Assembly (NCBI GenBank): GCA_030386875.1
Contig: CM059563.1
Coordinates: forward strand, 13,100,001-13,164,000
Direction: 5' to 3'
Length of the DNA stretch: 64,000 nucleotides
Source: Morinoia aosen
Lineage: Eukaryota; Arthropoda; Malacostraca; Amphipoda; Talitridae
The notes under the pieces were generated by a model. It made no database searches. It saw nothing but the letters and a program-made list of their open reading frames with translations, and had not been told where the DNA came from. Shown here piece after piece: positions 25,753 to 37,810 of the stretch (positions within the stretch are counted from its first letter, which is position 1; each line of letters begins with the position of its first letter). The position numbers were made by a program, and so were the translations under genes.

Positions 25753-25774
25753 GTACATTTATTTCAAAAGACCA

Positions 25775-28700
25775 GATCAGGCAAACGTGAAACCAACCTT
25801 CAAGTTTCCTGTGGGATGTCATCAGTCACCCAAATTATGCACAAGCGCAATACCCTTACATTTCCAACACTTACAGTAATAAACTCATGACAATAAACTT
25901 TGTTTCTGTGCAGCCGGCGATTAGGGTTCGGGTCTGGGAGCACAAAACTTTGAGATATCTGCGATGACTTGCAAGTCCTGGTCTGGAAATGCGTACGACC
26001 GTGTCAGGCCTCATGTTATGGCCTACGAACCGCCGTAACTGCTCACGAATTGCGGGTGTCGCCGTAATTTAGCAATGTTGCTACTGATGTAAAAGCAATA
26101 TTGATGTTGGTGTTGATTACGCGAGCACAGCGATTTATACAAAGCAATTTGCAGGCCCAACACGGCATAGGATACATTCCATGAAGCGGAAGACATTTCT
26201 AAACATATTCTTGTCACGCAACCCAATTTTGCTCCTGTCCCATCACTATAATTGCACCTCAGATGCTGAAGATTTATTGATAAAAGTATGGAAAATTGTA
26301 TGCGTATGCATTAGACACGGCTTCAAGAACTCACATTATATGTATTGCCTTTATATGTGCCTGGCGAAGTGTTGCTAATGCTGGCTAGTATCATACGTGC
26401 GTGATAGCCTCCAATTAATCAAAATAAAAAGAACACTGGTTTTAGGGGTGTAATAACGCCTTCATTTGTTCTCAGTAGATCGGAGAGAGTAATTTAGTTA
26501 GAGTCGTCCGCTCGCGTACAACTGCATGCGAAAAGGAAAAACCCTTATGAGATATCCGCTCACTTGAAACCAGAATAGAGTAACGTAAATAGCGAATCCC
26601 GATTGAGATGTCGACGGCAAGTGACAATGATTGCGCCTACTTGGCATAAAATTTAACTGGAACTGATGCTTATCAAGACTTGATAAGTTACAATTCGTCG
26701 TGAGATTGCAGCTAGTGCTCAGAGGCAAGACTGAGGATGTTGCTAGAATTCCAATTATTAAAGCGCTGACGTACATGGCAAATGAAGAGTAAGATCCACG
26801 TACCATGTTTGTGCGGCCATCACGTCACGCACGCCATTTTGCCTGAACATTACCTTGTCCTGATGCCATGCAGGGCGTACAGATAGGCAGCTTCCACGCC
26901 TCTGTTTAGAAGTGAGTTGAAGACTGCGGGTAACAAGGAAGGCTATCAAACACAGATGCCAAGACTCTCAAGCAAACGCGAATTTGATTAATTTTTGTTG
27001 TTGCAAATTTTAGAAGTTGCAATTCACTAAAAGCTTAGTCATTTGCAAAACAAATGTTAATTTGAATAACAACTTTTAAGCTTTTGAATATATATGTTTA
27101 GAAATATGTATGTGGGGTTGTTATAAAATTTACAGGTAAATAATTACATGAAGGTAGATTTAAAATTTGGTGATATATGAATTACAAACTGTTGCACTGG
27201 TTATTTGCGAGTTGCAATGATTTACAAATCTATAATGTCAAAGCTGTCGTTTATCAAATGATCAAACTCCATCAGGTCAAAACTAGGAAACTCTCTCAAA
27301 AATTGAGAATAAATTGAGCGGAATTAATTGCCAGTTGAATTTTAAAAGTAGATGAAATGAAACAACTTACAGCATAACACTTATCAAACATGTAGCTTGT
27401 TGTATTTTTGTTATAAGCACACATGAGTAAACTACATAAACATTAGCTTCAAATTGAGTTTGGAGATAATATAAAAATTGCAATTTTCTACCATTCTATA
27501 TCTCTGTCGGCTAAGTTGTAGATATGTGAATTATATCACTAGAATGGCAAATCGAGAGAAAAAAATCAGGTCGTGCTTGATCGAAATTTTTAAGAAGTAC
27601 TCTTTTTGGTTAGCGCGGAATAATTTCACGACCAAAACGCGGCATTTGATACTCATTGACGTGTGCGCCAGGTTTGAGTGAGGTAGGCAAATAAATGAAA
27701 AACTTGGTCACAGACTTCGATTTTCGAACGTCACGGTCACCTCATCGCGCAGTTCAAAACTCACACCTTTCGTTCACTTCCGCACATGACCGGAAGATGG
27801 CGCTATCGGACTGCTCATTATAAATATCTCGTGTTACGCAGGCGCTTCCTCTCGTAGAAACACACACACTGTAAGAACTTTACCGCAGAGCTCGGCTGGC
27901 GCGGGTGATGGATGAGGCTCGAGGTGTCAGTTTGGCCAAATTACGACAGATAATCATAATCTGAACTGCACCGCCCTTCAATAACCTTTTACCTTGCATA
28001 ATTTGGGAGGATTGTTTCCTGCGCCAGCTTGGCAACATCCGCCGCCGCTATTTATTTAAAGATTTTGGTTATGCGTTCATTGAGATCATAGGTAGTCTCG
28101 CGTCGCTTAATGAAGTGATCTTTGAAGAGGCAAAAAGTGAGCAGGGGCGTTGCACGAATAGTGTGAATTTACTCGTGTTCTCCACCCTACATCATTTCAA
28201 TTTGTTAACTCTGTACTACAGGAGACGAGAGCTACTGTTTAACGACCTTCCTTTCAATAATATTTTAGCAGTACGATGCAAGCGGACGAAACTCTCGAGT
28301 ATACCAGCACTGCGCTCTTCTCTCTGTGTCGAACGCTGATAAATTATGCCTCGCGTTCGAGTGTTACGAGCGACCGTTCAATTTTGCCGGACGCCCAGGC
28401 CGCCAAAAGTGAGCGCATGTCGGGAGATCTAACGAAGGAATGAAGATCTTTTGCATATTCAATATCCTCTAAGGGAATTAAACGGTGCCGGCTCCTCAAA
28501 ATAGATCGAAATTGGCATATTTTATCGCATGGTTGCGAAACGAGGCGCCAGCAAAGGCAGTTAAGGACATATGAGAGCGTCGGTAGTTGCAATCTACTTT
28601 GTATTGGAGCATCTTCACCAGCTAGCATATTAATGGTCTTGTTTGATGTGATGACTCTGTGAGCCGGGGATAGACGTGAAGTCATCGTTTAATAGCGCAG

Positions 28701-30127
28701 CAAATTGCGAACAACTTCCATCTCGTGGAGATCGTGATCATTGCAGCAGAATTTTTGAATTTTAATGAAACGCGCTATCACTGCCCGGTAATCGCTCGGA
28801 CAAAGGCTCAGAGAAATGTTCAAAGGATACATTATGAAAAGGATGTTAAGAAAGGAAAGTGATATGATACGGGGATATTTAATTCGTTGTTAACTACGTA
28901 ACTTACAAAAAATTAATCTGAATGACTTGCCTTGTGTTGTAAAACAAATATTTCATCCCGTCTTAACGGGTGAAAAGCAAACTAAATCTACCGTTGCATT
29001 CTTGTGCAGAATCCACAAAAGCGCATCTGCGAGCGAGATAGCAATAGGGAGACAAATATTTGAGGCTCCAGGAAGGCGAGCGTGTTGTGAAGAAATCCTG
29101 TTAATTTTACGGGAGCATTGTGGAAGTAACAAGAAGTACAATGAACAATGCAAGTTTCACATGCCCTGTTCACACCTGGTCTGTATTCGCGCGCTGTTTG
29201 GAGGCCGCGATTAGCACGCATAACCCACGCCATGTTCGCAGTTGATAGGCATGTCGAGCTGCTCCATAGCCTCGGCAGCGTCCTAGATATCCTTTCAGGC
29301 ATTCCTTTTGTGAAGTTCCTGTGCGGTTATTCGTCACCAACAACGTACGCGCATCTACGTGTCTGCTGTGTTCCCATTGTAGCGAACACAGGGCGCGCTG
29401 GGGCACAACCCGCGCTTTCAGGGCCGCCTAAATTAATGGGAGACGAGCTGTGTCTACAGGAACGTGTTTTGCCTATTTCCTTCTGTTGCTCAACTGCTGG
29501 TTCCAATGAAATATTGGAGCATGGAGTGTGAATGGGATTCAATAATTAGTCGGAAAAATGAGCCATGGGCCTTCAAGCACTGCAGATCTAAAATATTTAT
29601 GAAGTTTCTTTCTCATTCCGGGCCACACATGTAGACGGGACAATTTTACAGCAGACTTATGCTTCAGCGAAAGAGGAAATATCCGGAGTGAATAAAAAAC
29701 TGAAAAAACTTTCGAGGGCAAAAACAAAACAACACTTTCACGTGGCTTGGATAAGCTGAAAGTTGATTCCTATTGTTTTCTATTGATCGAATATGAAGCA
29801 AGCGAAGAAAAAGACATAGAAGGAACCATTAATCTTAATTTTAGCTGCACAATGGACGGCCGGGCAATGAATGTCACCTGTGATGCTTGCAATTCCGGAC
29901 GCTAGGTGCCAGTTCGAGTTTTGTTGTGTTTTGGCTCACGCATTTGCTACTTAATAACAGCACGTTTCATTCGTGGGGTCATTTCACTAACGATAGAAAT
30001 AAAATTGGAATTAGAAAGTGCTAAAACAAAAGTGCTTCCTTTGGGTGGTGAAATTCTTTTTGTTCAAATAAAATCCTATTTTTTTCAATAAGAATAGCTG
30101 TTGCGCCTGGATAAGAGTGATTCTTTA
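25775..30127. other. unassigned DNA
   Basis: No gene recognised. Overlapping frames at 28927-29531 (95 and 127 codons, different registers) lie in a GC-richer patch but show no domain. The minus frame 28344-28685 (113 codons) is also without motif. Confidence 0.5.
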
Positions 30128-30571
30128 TACCGTACGGACCCTAAACAAACTAAACCCAACTTTCAGTAAGCGATATTAACTTTGGATTAAGATATTTCAG
30201 TTTCATTTGCTGCACGACACACGACATGTATCCTGACTACAAAGCTTTAGGTCTGAGTATAAATAAGGTCCAAGTCATCTGAAAATTACGGTTAAATTTA
30301 AATTTTCAAGTGACTAAACCCATCGTTGTGTAACTAACAAAGGAGAAACGCATTTTCATCAACAATGCATTTTTATAGACATTGGGTTCAGTCATTTGAA
30401 AATTTAAATTGAACCGTAAATTTTCAGACGAGTTGGACCTTATTTGTACTCAGACCTAAAGCTTTGTAGTCAGGATACATATCTCTGAGTAGTGCAAGAA
30501 ATGAAATTGACTTCTTCATTCAAAGTTATAACATTTAAAGTTGGGTTTACCTTTATATGGTCCACACGGTA
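30128..30571. mobile_element. fold-back MITE, 444 bp, long terminal inverted repeats, TA flanks
   Basis: The two halves are inverted copies of each other: left arm about 30128-30322, right arm about 30383-30571, roughly 80% identical by eye. Conserved blocks include acccaactt, the long central block starting atcctgactacaaagcttta, and aatttaaattttcaa. Outer ends read ccgtacggacc on the left and ggtccacacgg on the right, each bordered by TA, consistent with a TA target duplication (Tc1/mariner-type or another TA-targeting family). About 60 bp of unpaired DNA lies in the centre. No transposase is encoded, so it would have been moved in trans. Confidence 0.85.
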
Positions 30572-31337
30572 GAGTTACACCAAAAGTTACACGCGATAGA
30601 GTTATATCGAAAAAAAAGAACTTTGAAATTATCGAGTTGTAACAACCGTAAATGAAATAACTATACTTTTAATATTAAATCAATGGCTAACTAAAGAACA
30701 AAAGACTCTCGCCCTTCATAAAATTGGGCTTCATTGAGAGTAACGCTTCCTCTGCTCACACGCAAGCACGCACACACCAACACATGAACAACGCATGAGA
30801 GATCAATCACAACAGATGCAACAAAGCGGTCATTTTTTAGTTCTTCACAATAAATCAGACTCAACGAAAGCTATTTAAACTCAAACTTTTGATTTTTGAA
30901 GTACCAAGCATGAATTTCTATAATCATTCCACGATTAAAAAAATCTTCGGACTGACCGGACCGGCAGTGGATAGCAAAATACGAAACCTCGATGAACTTT
31001 TTATTCAAAAAACTCAAGTAACAGACATACAAACCAATCAAATTTCTACTAAATCGCATTAAACAAATCACGAGAAGACCACAACAGAAAACACGTGCTC
31101 GGAAGATTGTTTACGATGGAGTAATGCGATAAGTTGAGTTATACGGACCCGGGGTTCGCCGGCACTGTACTTGGAAGGTATCTTTGCAGAGGATAGGCTA
31201 AGGACAGGCGGTATACACACACCTATCCTGTCATCAGCGGCGCCGCTGTCAGTGTGATGGTGACGGAGCGGCGCCAGTAATGATCCCTCCAATCCGCACA
31301 CCGCAAATTTCGTCCGCATTTCAGCTGTGTTGTGGCT
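30572..31337. other. unassigned DNA
   Basis: No gene or further transposon end recognised. 31130-31320 is GC-richer and leads into the 17-bp array. Confidence 0.5.
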
Positions 31338-31934
31338 ACTAGGTGGTGGGCAGCTAGGTGGTGGGGCAGCTAGGTGGTGGGGCAGCTAAGTGCTGGGGCA
31401 GCTAGGTGCTGGGGCAGCTAGGTGCTGGGGCAGCTAGGTGCTGGGGCAGCTAGGTGCTGGGGCAGCTAGGTGCTGGGGCAGCTAGGTGCTGGGGCAGCTA
31501 AGTGCTGGGGCAGCTAGGTGCTGGGGCAGCTAGGTGCTGGGGCAGCTAAGTGCTGGGGCAGCTAGGTGCTGGGGCAGCTAGGTGCTGGGGCAGCTAGGTG
31601 CTGGGGCAGCTAGGTGCTGGGGCAGCTAGGTGGTGGGGCAGCTAGGTGGTGGGGCAGTTAGGTGGTGGGCAGCTAGGTGGTGGGCAGCTAGGTGGTGGGC
31701 TGCTAGGTGGTGGGGCAGCTAGGTGATGGGCTGCTAGGTGGTGGGGCAGCTAAGTGGTGGGGCAGCTAGGTGGTGGGCTGCTAGGTGGTGGGGCAGCTAG
31801 GTGGTAGCGCAGCTAGGTGGTGGCGCAGCTAGGTGGTGGGGCAGCTAGGTGGTGGGGCAGCTAGGTGGTAGCGCAGCTAGGTGGTGGCGCAGCTAGGTGG
31901 TGAGGCACCTAGGTGCTAGACGCCTAAGTCAGCT
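31338..31934. repeat. 17-bp G-rich minisatellite, about 34 copies
   Basis: Head-to-tail copies of a 17-bp unit, cagctaggtgctgggg plus g. The centre (about 31385-31625) is nearly uniform with the ggtgctgggg variant and occasional aagtgctgggg. Both flanks instead carry ggtggtgggg, with single-base losses (gtgggcag), gtagcgcag and gtgggctgc variants toward the right edge. Each unit presents a G4 run on the plus strand, so G-quadruplex formation is possible. Confidence 0.97.
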
Positions 31935-33164
31935 AACTTTCAATGGGTAAAAAATTCTTAAAAAAGCAGGTGATGTTTTAAAGTGAAATCAGTTCTGTGT
32001 AAAATTTCAGTCGTTGGCCGCGCATTTAGTTTCTGCTTATTATGTAAGTTTATGCTTTTCCTGCAAGTGTACGTAATTAGAAGAGACTGTCCTCTATTTG
32101 GACATTCAATGAAATGTATTATGTACGGACATAATCGAAGCAAAAATCGTCCTTCCAGCACTTAGCACATAGTAAAATATGTCTTTTTAAACGTATTTCC
32201 TTGAAGAATAACTTTTTTAAGATACAGTAGATGAGATGATACGCATTGTAAAGATCACATGAATCAGTCAACGCTCTTGGTTAGAATCACATGATTCAGT
32301 CGCAAATCATTTTCAAAATCACATTACGCAGACTATACCAGGGCAGTTCATTTCAATAATGAACAAAAAAAATAAACAAGCGGAGCGTATAAACTCGAGT
32401 ACGAAGCATTTGTGCCGCAAAAATTCACCGTTTGCTTCGCAAAATTTTGCTTCACCGCTGAAAGACACCGAAAAATCTCAGCTCCTGTGGGTTCTGATAG
32501 TGTGAGGGAAAACTTCTTTTTCAAGTAGAAAATCGGCGCACCGTCATTATGTGTCGGTGTAATAACATGAAATACTGTTTTTGCTTTTTTTAAAGTTGTT
32601 TTTTGCGAAATATCATGAACTGGTAAATCTTGCTGGTTCAACAGTGTGCTAAAATATGATAGGTAATGCTGATATGAGAGCATACGATTGCCACGTCTCG
32701 ATTAAAGTGTTAAAATCTAGTCTAATAGGTTGTGTTAATTTTAATTTCCGTCAACTGTGGTACATTCCACAAAAGTTTTCAAAAATCCCGTTAAGCTCGC
32801 GTTGAAGCTGCTCAAGGGAAGACGATGTTTGCTACATTGATATTTTTAGCTAAAAGTTACTCCTCAATTAACACATTAACAGTTACTCCTCAATTACTTG
32901 CTCTCCTCAATTAATATTTCGCCTTCTATAGCAACATTACAAGGTTACCAGATACTGAGTGCTGTTCATGGCTAGTCGTTCGGTCGTTGGCCACGAATTT
33001 GGATATTGCTTATTAGGTAAGTTCGAACTCTTCCCCGGTGTTACAACTAGAATAAATTCTCTTTTAAAGTTCATCATAAAATTAAATAGAATATGTACTT
33101 AAACACGTTCCTAAATCCAAGCAAATATCGTACTTTCCACAGTTAGCACAAGTAAACCACGTCA
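31935..33164. other. unassigned DNA
   Basis: No gene recognised. A minus frame of 111 codons (32348-32683) has no motif. Confidence 0.5.
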
Positions 33165-33715
33165 ACCATAAGCCCTACTCGTACAAATTCGAAACCATAA
33201 GCCATGCAAGTACAAATTCGCAACCATAAGCCATACTCGTACAAATTGGAAACCATAAGCCATACTCGTACAAATTGGAAACCATAAGCCATACAGGTAC
33301 ATATTCGAAACCATAAGCCATACTCGTACAAATTGGAAACCATAAGCAATACACGTACATATTCGAAACCATAAGCCATACACGTACAAATTCGAAACCA
33401 TAAGCCATGCAAGTACAAGTTCGAAACCATAAGCCATGCAAGTACAAATTCAAAACCATAAACCATGCAAGTACAAATTCGAAACCATAAGCCATGCAAG
33501 TACAAATTCGAAACCATAAGCCATGCGAGTACAAATTTGGAACCATAAGCCATGCAAGTACAAATTCAAAACCATAAACCATGCAAGTACAAATTCGAAA
33601 CCATAAGCCATGCAAGTACAAATTCGAAACCATAAGCCATGCAAGTACAAATTCGAAACCATAAGCCATGTAAGTACAAATCTGAAACCATAAGCCATGC
33701 AAATATAAGTTTAAA
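33165..33715. repeat. 29-bp minisatellite, 19 copies, two subtypes
   Basis: Units begin with accataagcc at 33165 and every 29 bp to 33687. The left part is dominated by catactcgtacaaattggaa-like units, with catacacgtacatattcg variants. From about 33390 rightward catgcaagtacaaattcg units dominate. All three minus-strand frames are open across the array (up to 196 codons), as expected for a stop-free unit whose length is not divisible by three. They are not genes. Confidence 0.97.
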
Positions 33716-34168
33716 AGCAGCCAGATTTGAGAATTTGAGCGACCAAAAGGTGAGCACGGCACCACTGGAAGAGGCTCCCAATGCTCGCGAGGCCGGTGGT
33801 GCGCGAAGACAGACCGGCCGCTCGTTGAGGCGCCGGGACCAGAGGAGGATTATTTTTACAAGCGAGTCATCAGTCGCGCAATTACGGATTTGTACCCTTC
33901 ATTACGCGAAATGCGCCTCTGTGAAGTGCTTCCAGCTTCTGGGCGCAGCCAGACACTGTCTTACTGGTCGTTCAGCAAAGAATGTGTGGCTATAGTTTTT
34001 CTACATATTTGTTGCTGAGTACATATGGTCGTATTCGACAGTCAATTGTGTACTTACCCAAGAAATGGGTTCTGTGTATTAGAGTTATGAGTGGAGCGCA
34101 GTTGTGCCAATAGCTCTCGTGTTTAGGGCACGATCGTGCTTAAAGAAAGATGAATTAAGAGTTTTTGT
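33716..34168. other. unassigned, GC-richer DNA
   Basis: 33770-33960 is richer in GC than its surroundings. The plus frame 33639-33995 gains part of its length from the array. No domain recognised. Confidence 0.5.
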
Positions 34169-34298
34169 GTCAACACTTGTTTTCCTTGAGTCAACACATG
34201 TATTTCATGAATCAATCCGTGTACCCTTAAAGTGAACACATACGCGCATTCCTGGAGTCAGCCTGTGTATCCTTTGAGTCAAAACGTGGGCGCAAGGA
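34169..34298. repeat. decayed 21-bp tandem repeat, six copies
   Basis: Six successive blocks of the form gtcaacac(a/t)tgt.tttc.tga start at 34169 and recur every 21 bp, one being expanded to 25 bp. They end near gtcaaaacgtgggcgc. Copies differ at several positions each. Confidence 0.75.
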
Positions 34299-36920
34299 AA
34301 TAAGTTCAGTCATCTTATTGTACGACAAACTATTTTATTATTTAACTTTCTTCTGAAGTACACAGTTGTAGAGCTCGTCTCCATTAAGTTTGTAAATTAA
34401 GTCTCTAGTTTATGTTGAACCAGACAGCCCAGCCAATTGATGCGTTAATGCTTTTTCTCTTCACTGCTCGAATTAATCGATGACTTCGTGTAATTTATCA
34501 GACATTGACTTTGCCGAGATATGCGACTTTGCCAATGATTTAAATAATATACTCGTCCTTCATCGCTATTCTTTTATTTTCCAGCAATGCGGCTGAATGA
34601 ACGCTGTGAATATTCTGAGAAATTCAAATGCTTAAATATTGATTATTTCAAACGCACTTTTCTTTGTGAACAGATTGAGAATCGCTGTCTCGTGGCAGAA
34701 TTATTTTATTACTAAAGAGAAATGTTTCTAATTTTTATTTCTCTTAATCTAATTATTTGTTTCATCAGAGGAATAGGATTTGTTCATAGTACTTTTGGCT
34801 TCTGCTCAGAAGTTTTAGCTAAATGATAATATTATTTAAGCCGGGTTTAATTTTTGTTTCATCGAGCAGTTACCACAAAAAAAATTCAAGCTGGTGTCAC
34901 GACAGACGCGGCAAATTTCAATGTCCTTGTTCAGGAACAGCTCGCTACGCTGGCAAAAACTGCCACCTCTAGACAGATGAAAAATTAAAATGTAAATAAG
35001 GGATAAAAACAAATACACCCTCGTAGGAGGTCGGTTGCATGGTACACCGGCCTTCCCAAGAGAAACGAAGAGAAGTATAGAATTAAAATGCAAGTTTGAG
35101 TGTCTAATAATTAATATCTAACCTCATGACGAACTCCGTCAACAAGTGCTGCAGATTTTGCAGTAGGCAGTTAAAACTGCTAATGAGTAGCTAAGTTTCC
35201 CAACACGAGCACACAGACGAGTACAGACACTATCAGAGACTTTCTCTAGCGTAGCTCAAGAACCCGAGGAGCAGTGAGTCCCCAAGCTAGGCGCACAAAA
35301 AAAAAACAGTCGTTGTCAGTGCAGGATCGTCGTAACAATTTGAAACTGCAGGCGCAGTGAACAACACACTCTTTTTTGTAGCAAAACTACCTTCAATACT
35401 TTATCAATCATCAACATTCGTTATTATCCCAGAACGAACTGAAACTGCACTCGTTTCATGAATCGTTTGTTATAATACCCACGCCTCGAAGCGGAGAAGT
35501 TTGCATGCAATTGCCGAGGCTGGATGCCGCATCGATTTCTAATACCCGCGCCTGGTTGCCTGCATTCTTTTAATTGTCGCATCTGTGCGCTGGGAGCGAC
35601 TGCCTGATGCCACGCACGGTCATCTCAGCGTTGAAGTTTTAATTGCGTCTTGATGCTACGAGATCAGCGATCTTGAATTTCCCCCAGATTGTGATGAATG
35701 AAAAAAGGAGAGTGCACGCGTTGTCTTGTGTGCTAAATGCGTGGTAAATAATACAGAACACCTGTATTCTGGTGGATATAGAATGGGGTTGAATTGGAAA
35801 TATTTTATTTGATGATAGCTCATGTTTGTTGAAGTTTAATTTTCTCGAAATATTCGTTTTTTTAATATAGCGGTAAGTTCGTGGAAGAAGATGTAATAAT
35901 GCATATACTCATATTACGTTAAATCTATAGTACTATTCTTAATAACTTCACATTTCGGTATTAAAGAAAGAACGCATTAAGAAAGAGAACTACGTATGTT
36001 CAATTCCCCACGTGGGATATAATATTCTCTGCGTCAATCGCTAAAATGATGATGAGAACACAGTCGGTATATCGGAGACTGTAGTGCCAGGTGCATGGCT
36101 CTGAAAAGATTGTCGCTCCTAAAATTCTAAGAAAAATTTTTTTTTTTTCTAGTTATGACTTCAATTTTCTTTCAAGTTTCATGGTCTCGGAAACTTGATT
36201 CCTTTTTTCCTTTTTGGCTTCGGAAGAATTTATTTTATGTGTACTCTTCGTTTCGACTTGAAATGGCTTTGACTTTTTAGGCTTTTCTAAGCAATGACTC
36301 TGGCTGCTAAAATTAACAGTGGAGCGAATCTAGTAGTAAACAATCTCTAAAGAATAACTAATTCATACAAAACGTCCTCAGTTTCCAGCAGCTTACCAAG
36401 TGTTAACTCAGCAAATGACACAAAAACTTATTTGCTCAATTACTCTTTATCATTAGGTTCTGCACTACTTTTCACATGAATTTAGCGCCAATATCGGGAG
36501 AATATTTCAAACACCAGGCATTTATTTCACGTTATCAAAGAACGACCAAATACCTCAAAGGCGCACTGTCTCAAAAGTTTAAAAATCCGGTAGCTCACGA
36601 CCCTCAGATTTCTGAAGCAAAACTCGATCAACATTAGCGAGGACTGCATTGACTTTGAACGAGCTGAGACCGACCGATTCTCAGTAGCACAGCGCGGCGC
36701 AGGACATGTAGAGAACGGCCTCACCAACGACCGGGGCACGGTTTTCAAATGTCACGCCCCAACGGTTCAGGATGACCGCCATCCACCAGTTGCATGGATC
36801 ATTTATGGAAGCTATTAAGCAATGACAAGCGCTCAGTTGAAGCTCGTTAAACAATGACAAGCGTGACTACTGCACGCGTCCCTGCGGCCAATTTGCCGGG
36901 TAGTTTCTCGCGTGGTATGA
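34299..36920. other. unassigned DNA
   Basis: No gene recognised. The minus frame 34836-35093 (85 codons) contains a CxxC pair near its end (CRVC...CGNC) but nothing else zinc-finger-like. 35460-35660 is GC-richer. Confidence 0.5.
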
Positions 36921-37527
36921 GGCCTCCACGTGCGTTACTGGGTCCCCACGTGCGTTACAGGGTTCTACGTGCGTTACAGGGGCCCTACTTGCGTTGCAGG
37001 GGCCCTACGTGGCTACAGGGGCTCTACATGCGTTATAAGCGCCTTATATGTGTTAAAAGAGCCCCATGCGCGGGATAAGCACCTTATGTGCGTTACAGGG
37101 GCCCTACTTGCGTTGCAGGGGCCCTACGTGGCTACAGGGGCTCTACGCGCGTTACAAGCGCCTTGTGTGCGTTATAGGCGCCCTACGTGGATTACAAGGG
37201 CTCTACATGCGTTATAAGCGCCTTATATGTGTTAAAAGAGCCCCATGCGCGGGATAAGCACCTTATGTGCGCTACAGGGGCTGTACTTGCGTTACAAGGG
37301 CTCTACGTGCGCTAAAGGGGCCCGGCTTGCGCTACAGGCTCTCTAATTGCTTTACAGGGACTCTACAAACGTTACAGGATCTCTAAGAACGCTACAGTAA
37401 CTGTATAATAATATTAAGCAGCTCTGCGAGCTTCATAGGCGCTCTTTTAGATTACAAGCGCCGTATGTGCGTTACAGGCTCCCGCTGCGCGTTAACGGCT
37501 TCCTATACGTGAGTTAAAAGCACCTCA
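36921..37527. repeat. 20-bp minisatellite with mosaic higher-order order
   Basis: Units of the form ccctacgtgcgttacagggg (one type is 19 bp) run from 36921 and decay after about 37330. Unit types appear in a repeated order. A six-unit block beginning ccctacttgcgttgcagggg recurs 119 bp later, while a four-unit block beginning ctctacatgcgttataagcg recurs 179 bp later (37021 and 37200). This shows block duplication with an inserted extra segment. Confidence 0.9.
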
Positions 37528-37696
37528 GGGGCCAGTGTTACATGCATGTATTTATCTAAGCGATTAGGAGTGGTAGATTCTGTGAGATGTGTGTATCTTT
37601 GCAGTTGTGGATTAGGAAGTCACATCTCGTGTTGTACAAGTATTCAAAGATAATCTTACGCGTGCATTTAAGCGCTCTGCGAGCTGACTCGATTTA
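37354..37696. repeat. 343-bp direct duplication, copy A
   Basis: Identical in length to 38513-38855 with only five mismatches that I can count (about 98.5% identity) and no indel, offset 1159 bp. The left end falls inside the 20-bp array (acagggactcta) and the right end is gactcgattta. Unlike LTRs, the copies have no TG...CA ends, no primer-binding site and no coding region between them. A segmental duplication is the better reading. Confidence 0.95.
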
Positions 37697-37810
37697 TGAC
37701 TTTAGATTTATTCTATGCTGGAATTAAGTGGCCTTTTTGTGTCATAGGACGTGTGATGGCGTGCGAGGGCACCAGAAATATACGCAATATGAATGTGCTT
37801 GATCTTTTGA
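37697..37810. other. unique spacer between duplication copy A and the 21-bp array
   Basis: Short single-copy stretch; nothing recognised. Confidence 0.5.

Larger units (their letters stand above)
25456..25766. repeat. perfect 129-bp inverted repeat with 53-bp spacer
   Basis: Arms at 25456-25584 and 25638-25766 are exact reverse complements over 129 bp, with a 53-bp spacer (25585-25637). Read on the plus strand, the right arm starts tgccaaacattgctttcg, contains a tRNA-like A box and B box, and ends cctcgtacatttatttca. Complete identity implies very recent formation, gene conversion between arms or an assembly or amplification artefact. A transcript through it would form a long perfect hairpin. 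Confidence 0.97.
25347..25774. repeat. 15-bp direct repeat bracketing the inverted repeat
   Basis: tatttcaaaagacca is present at 25347-25361 and again at 25760-25774. It could be a target-site duplication of a retroposed unit spanning 25362-25759. However, the right copy overlaps the last 7 bp of the inverted-repeat arm, so it may instead be a leftover local duplication. Confidence 0.4.

Noticed and set aside
33143-33781. Minus-strand frames with MAYGFEFVLAW-like repeats
   Set aside because: All three minus frames are open across the array, the signature of repeat-driven rather than selected openness.
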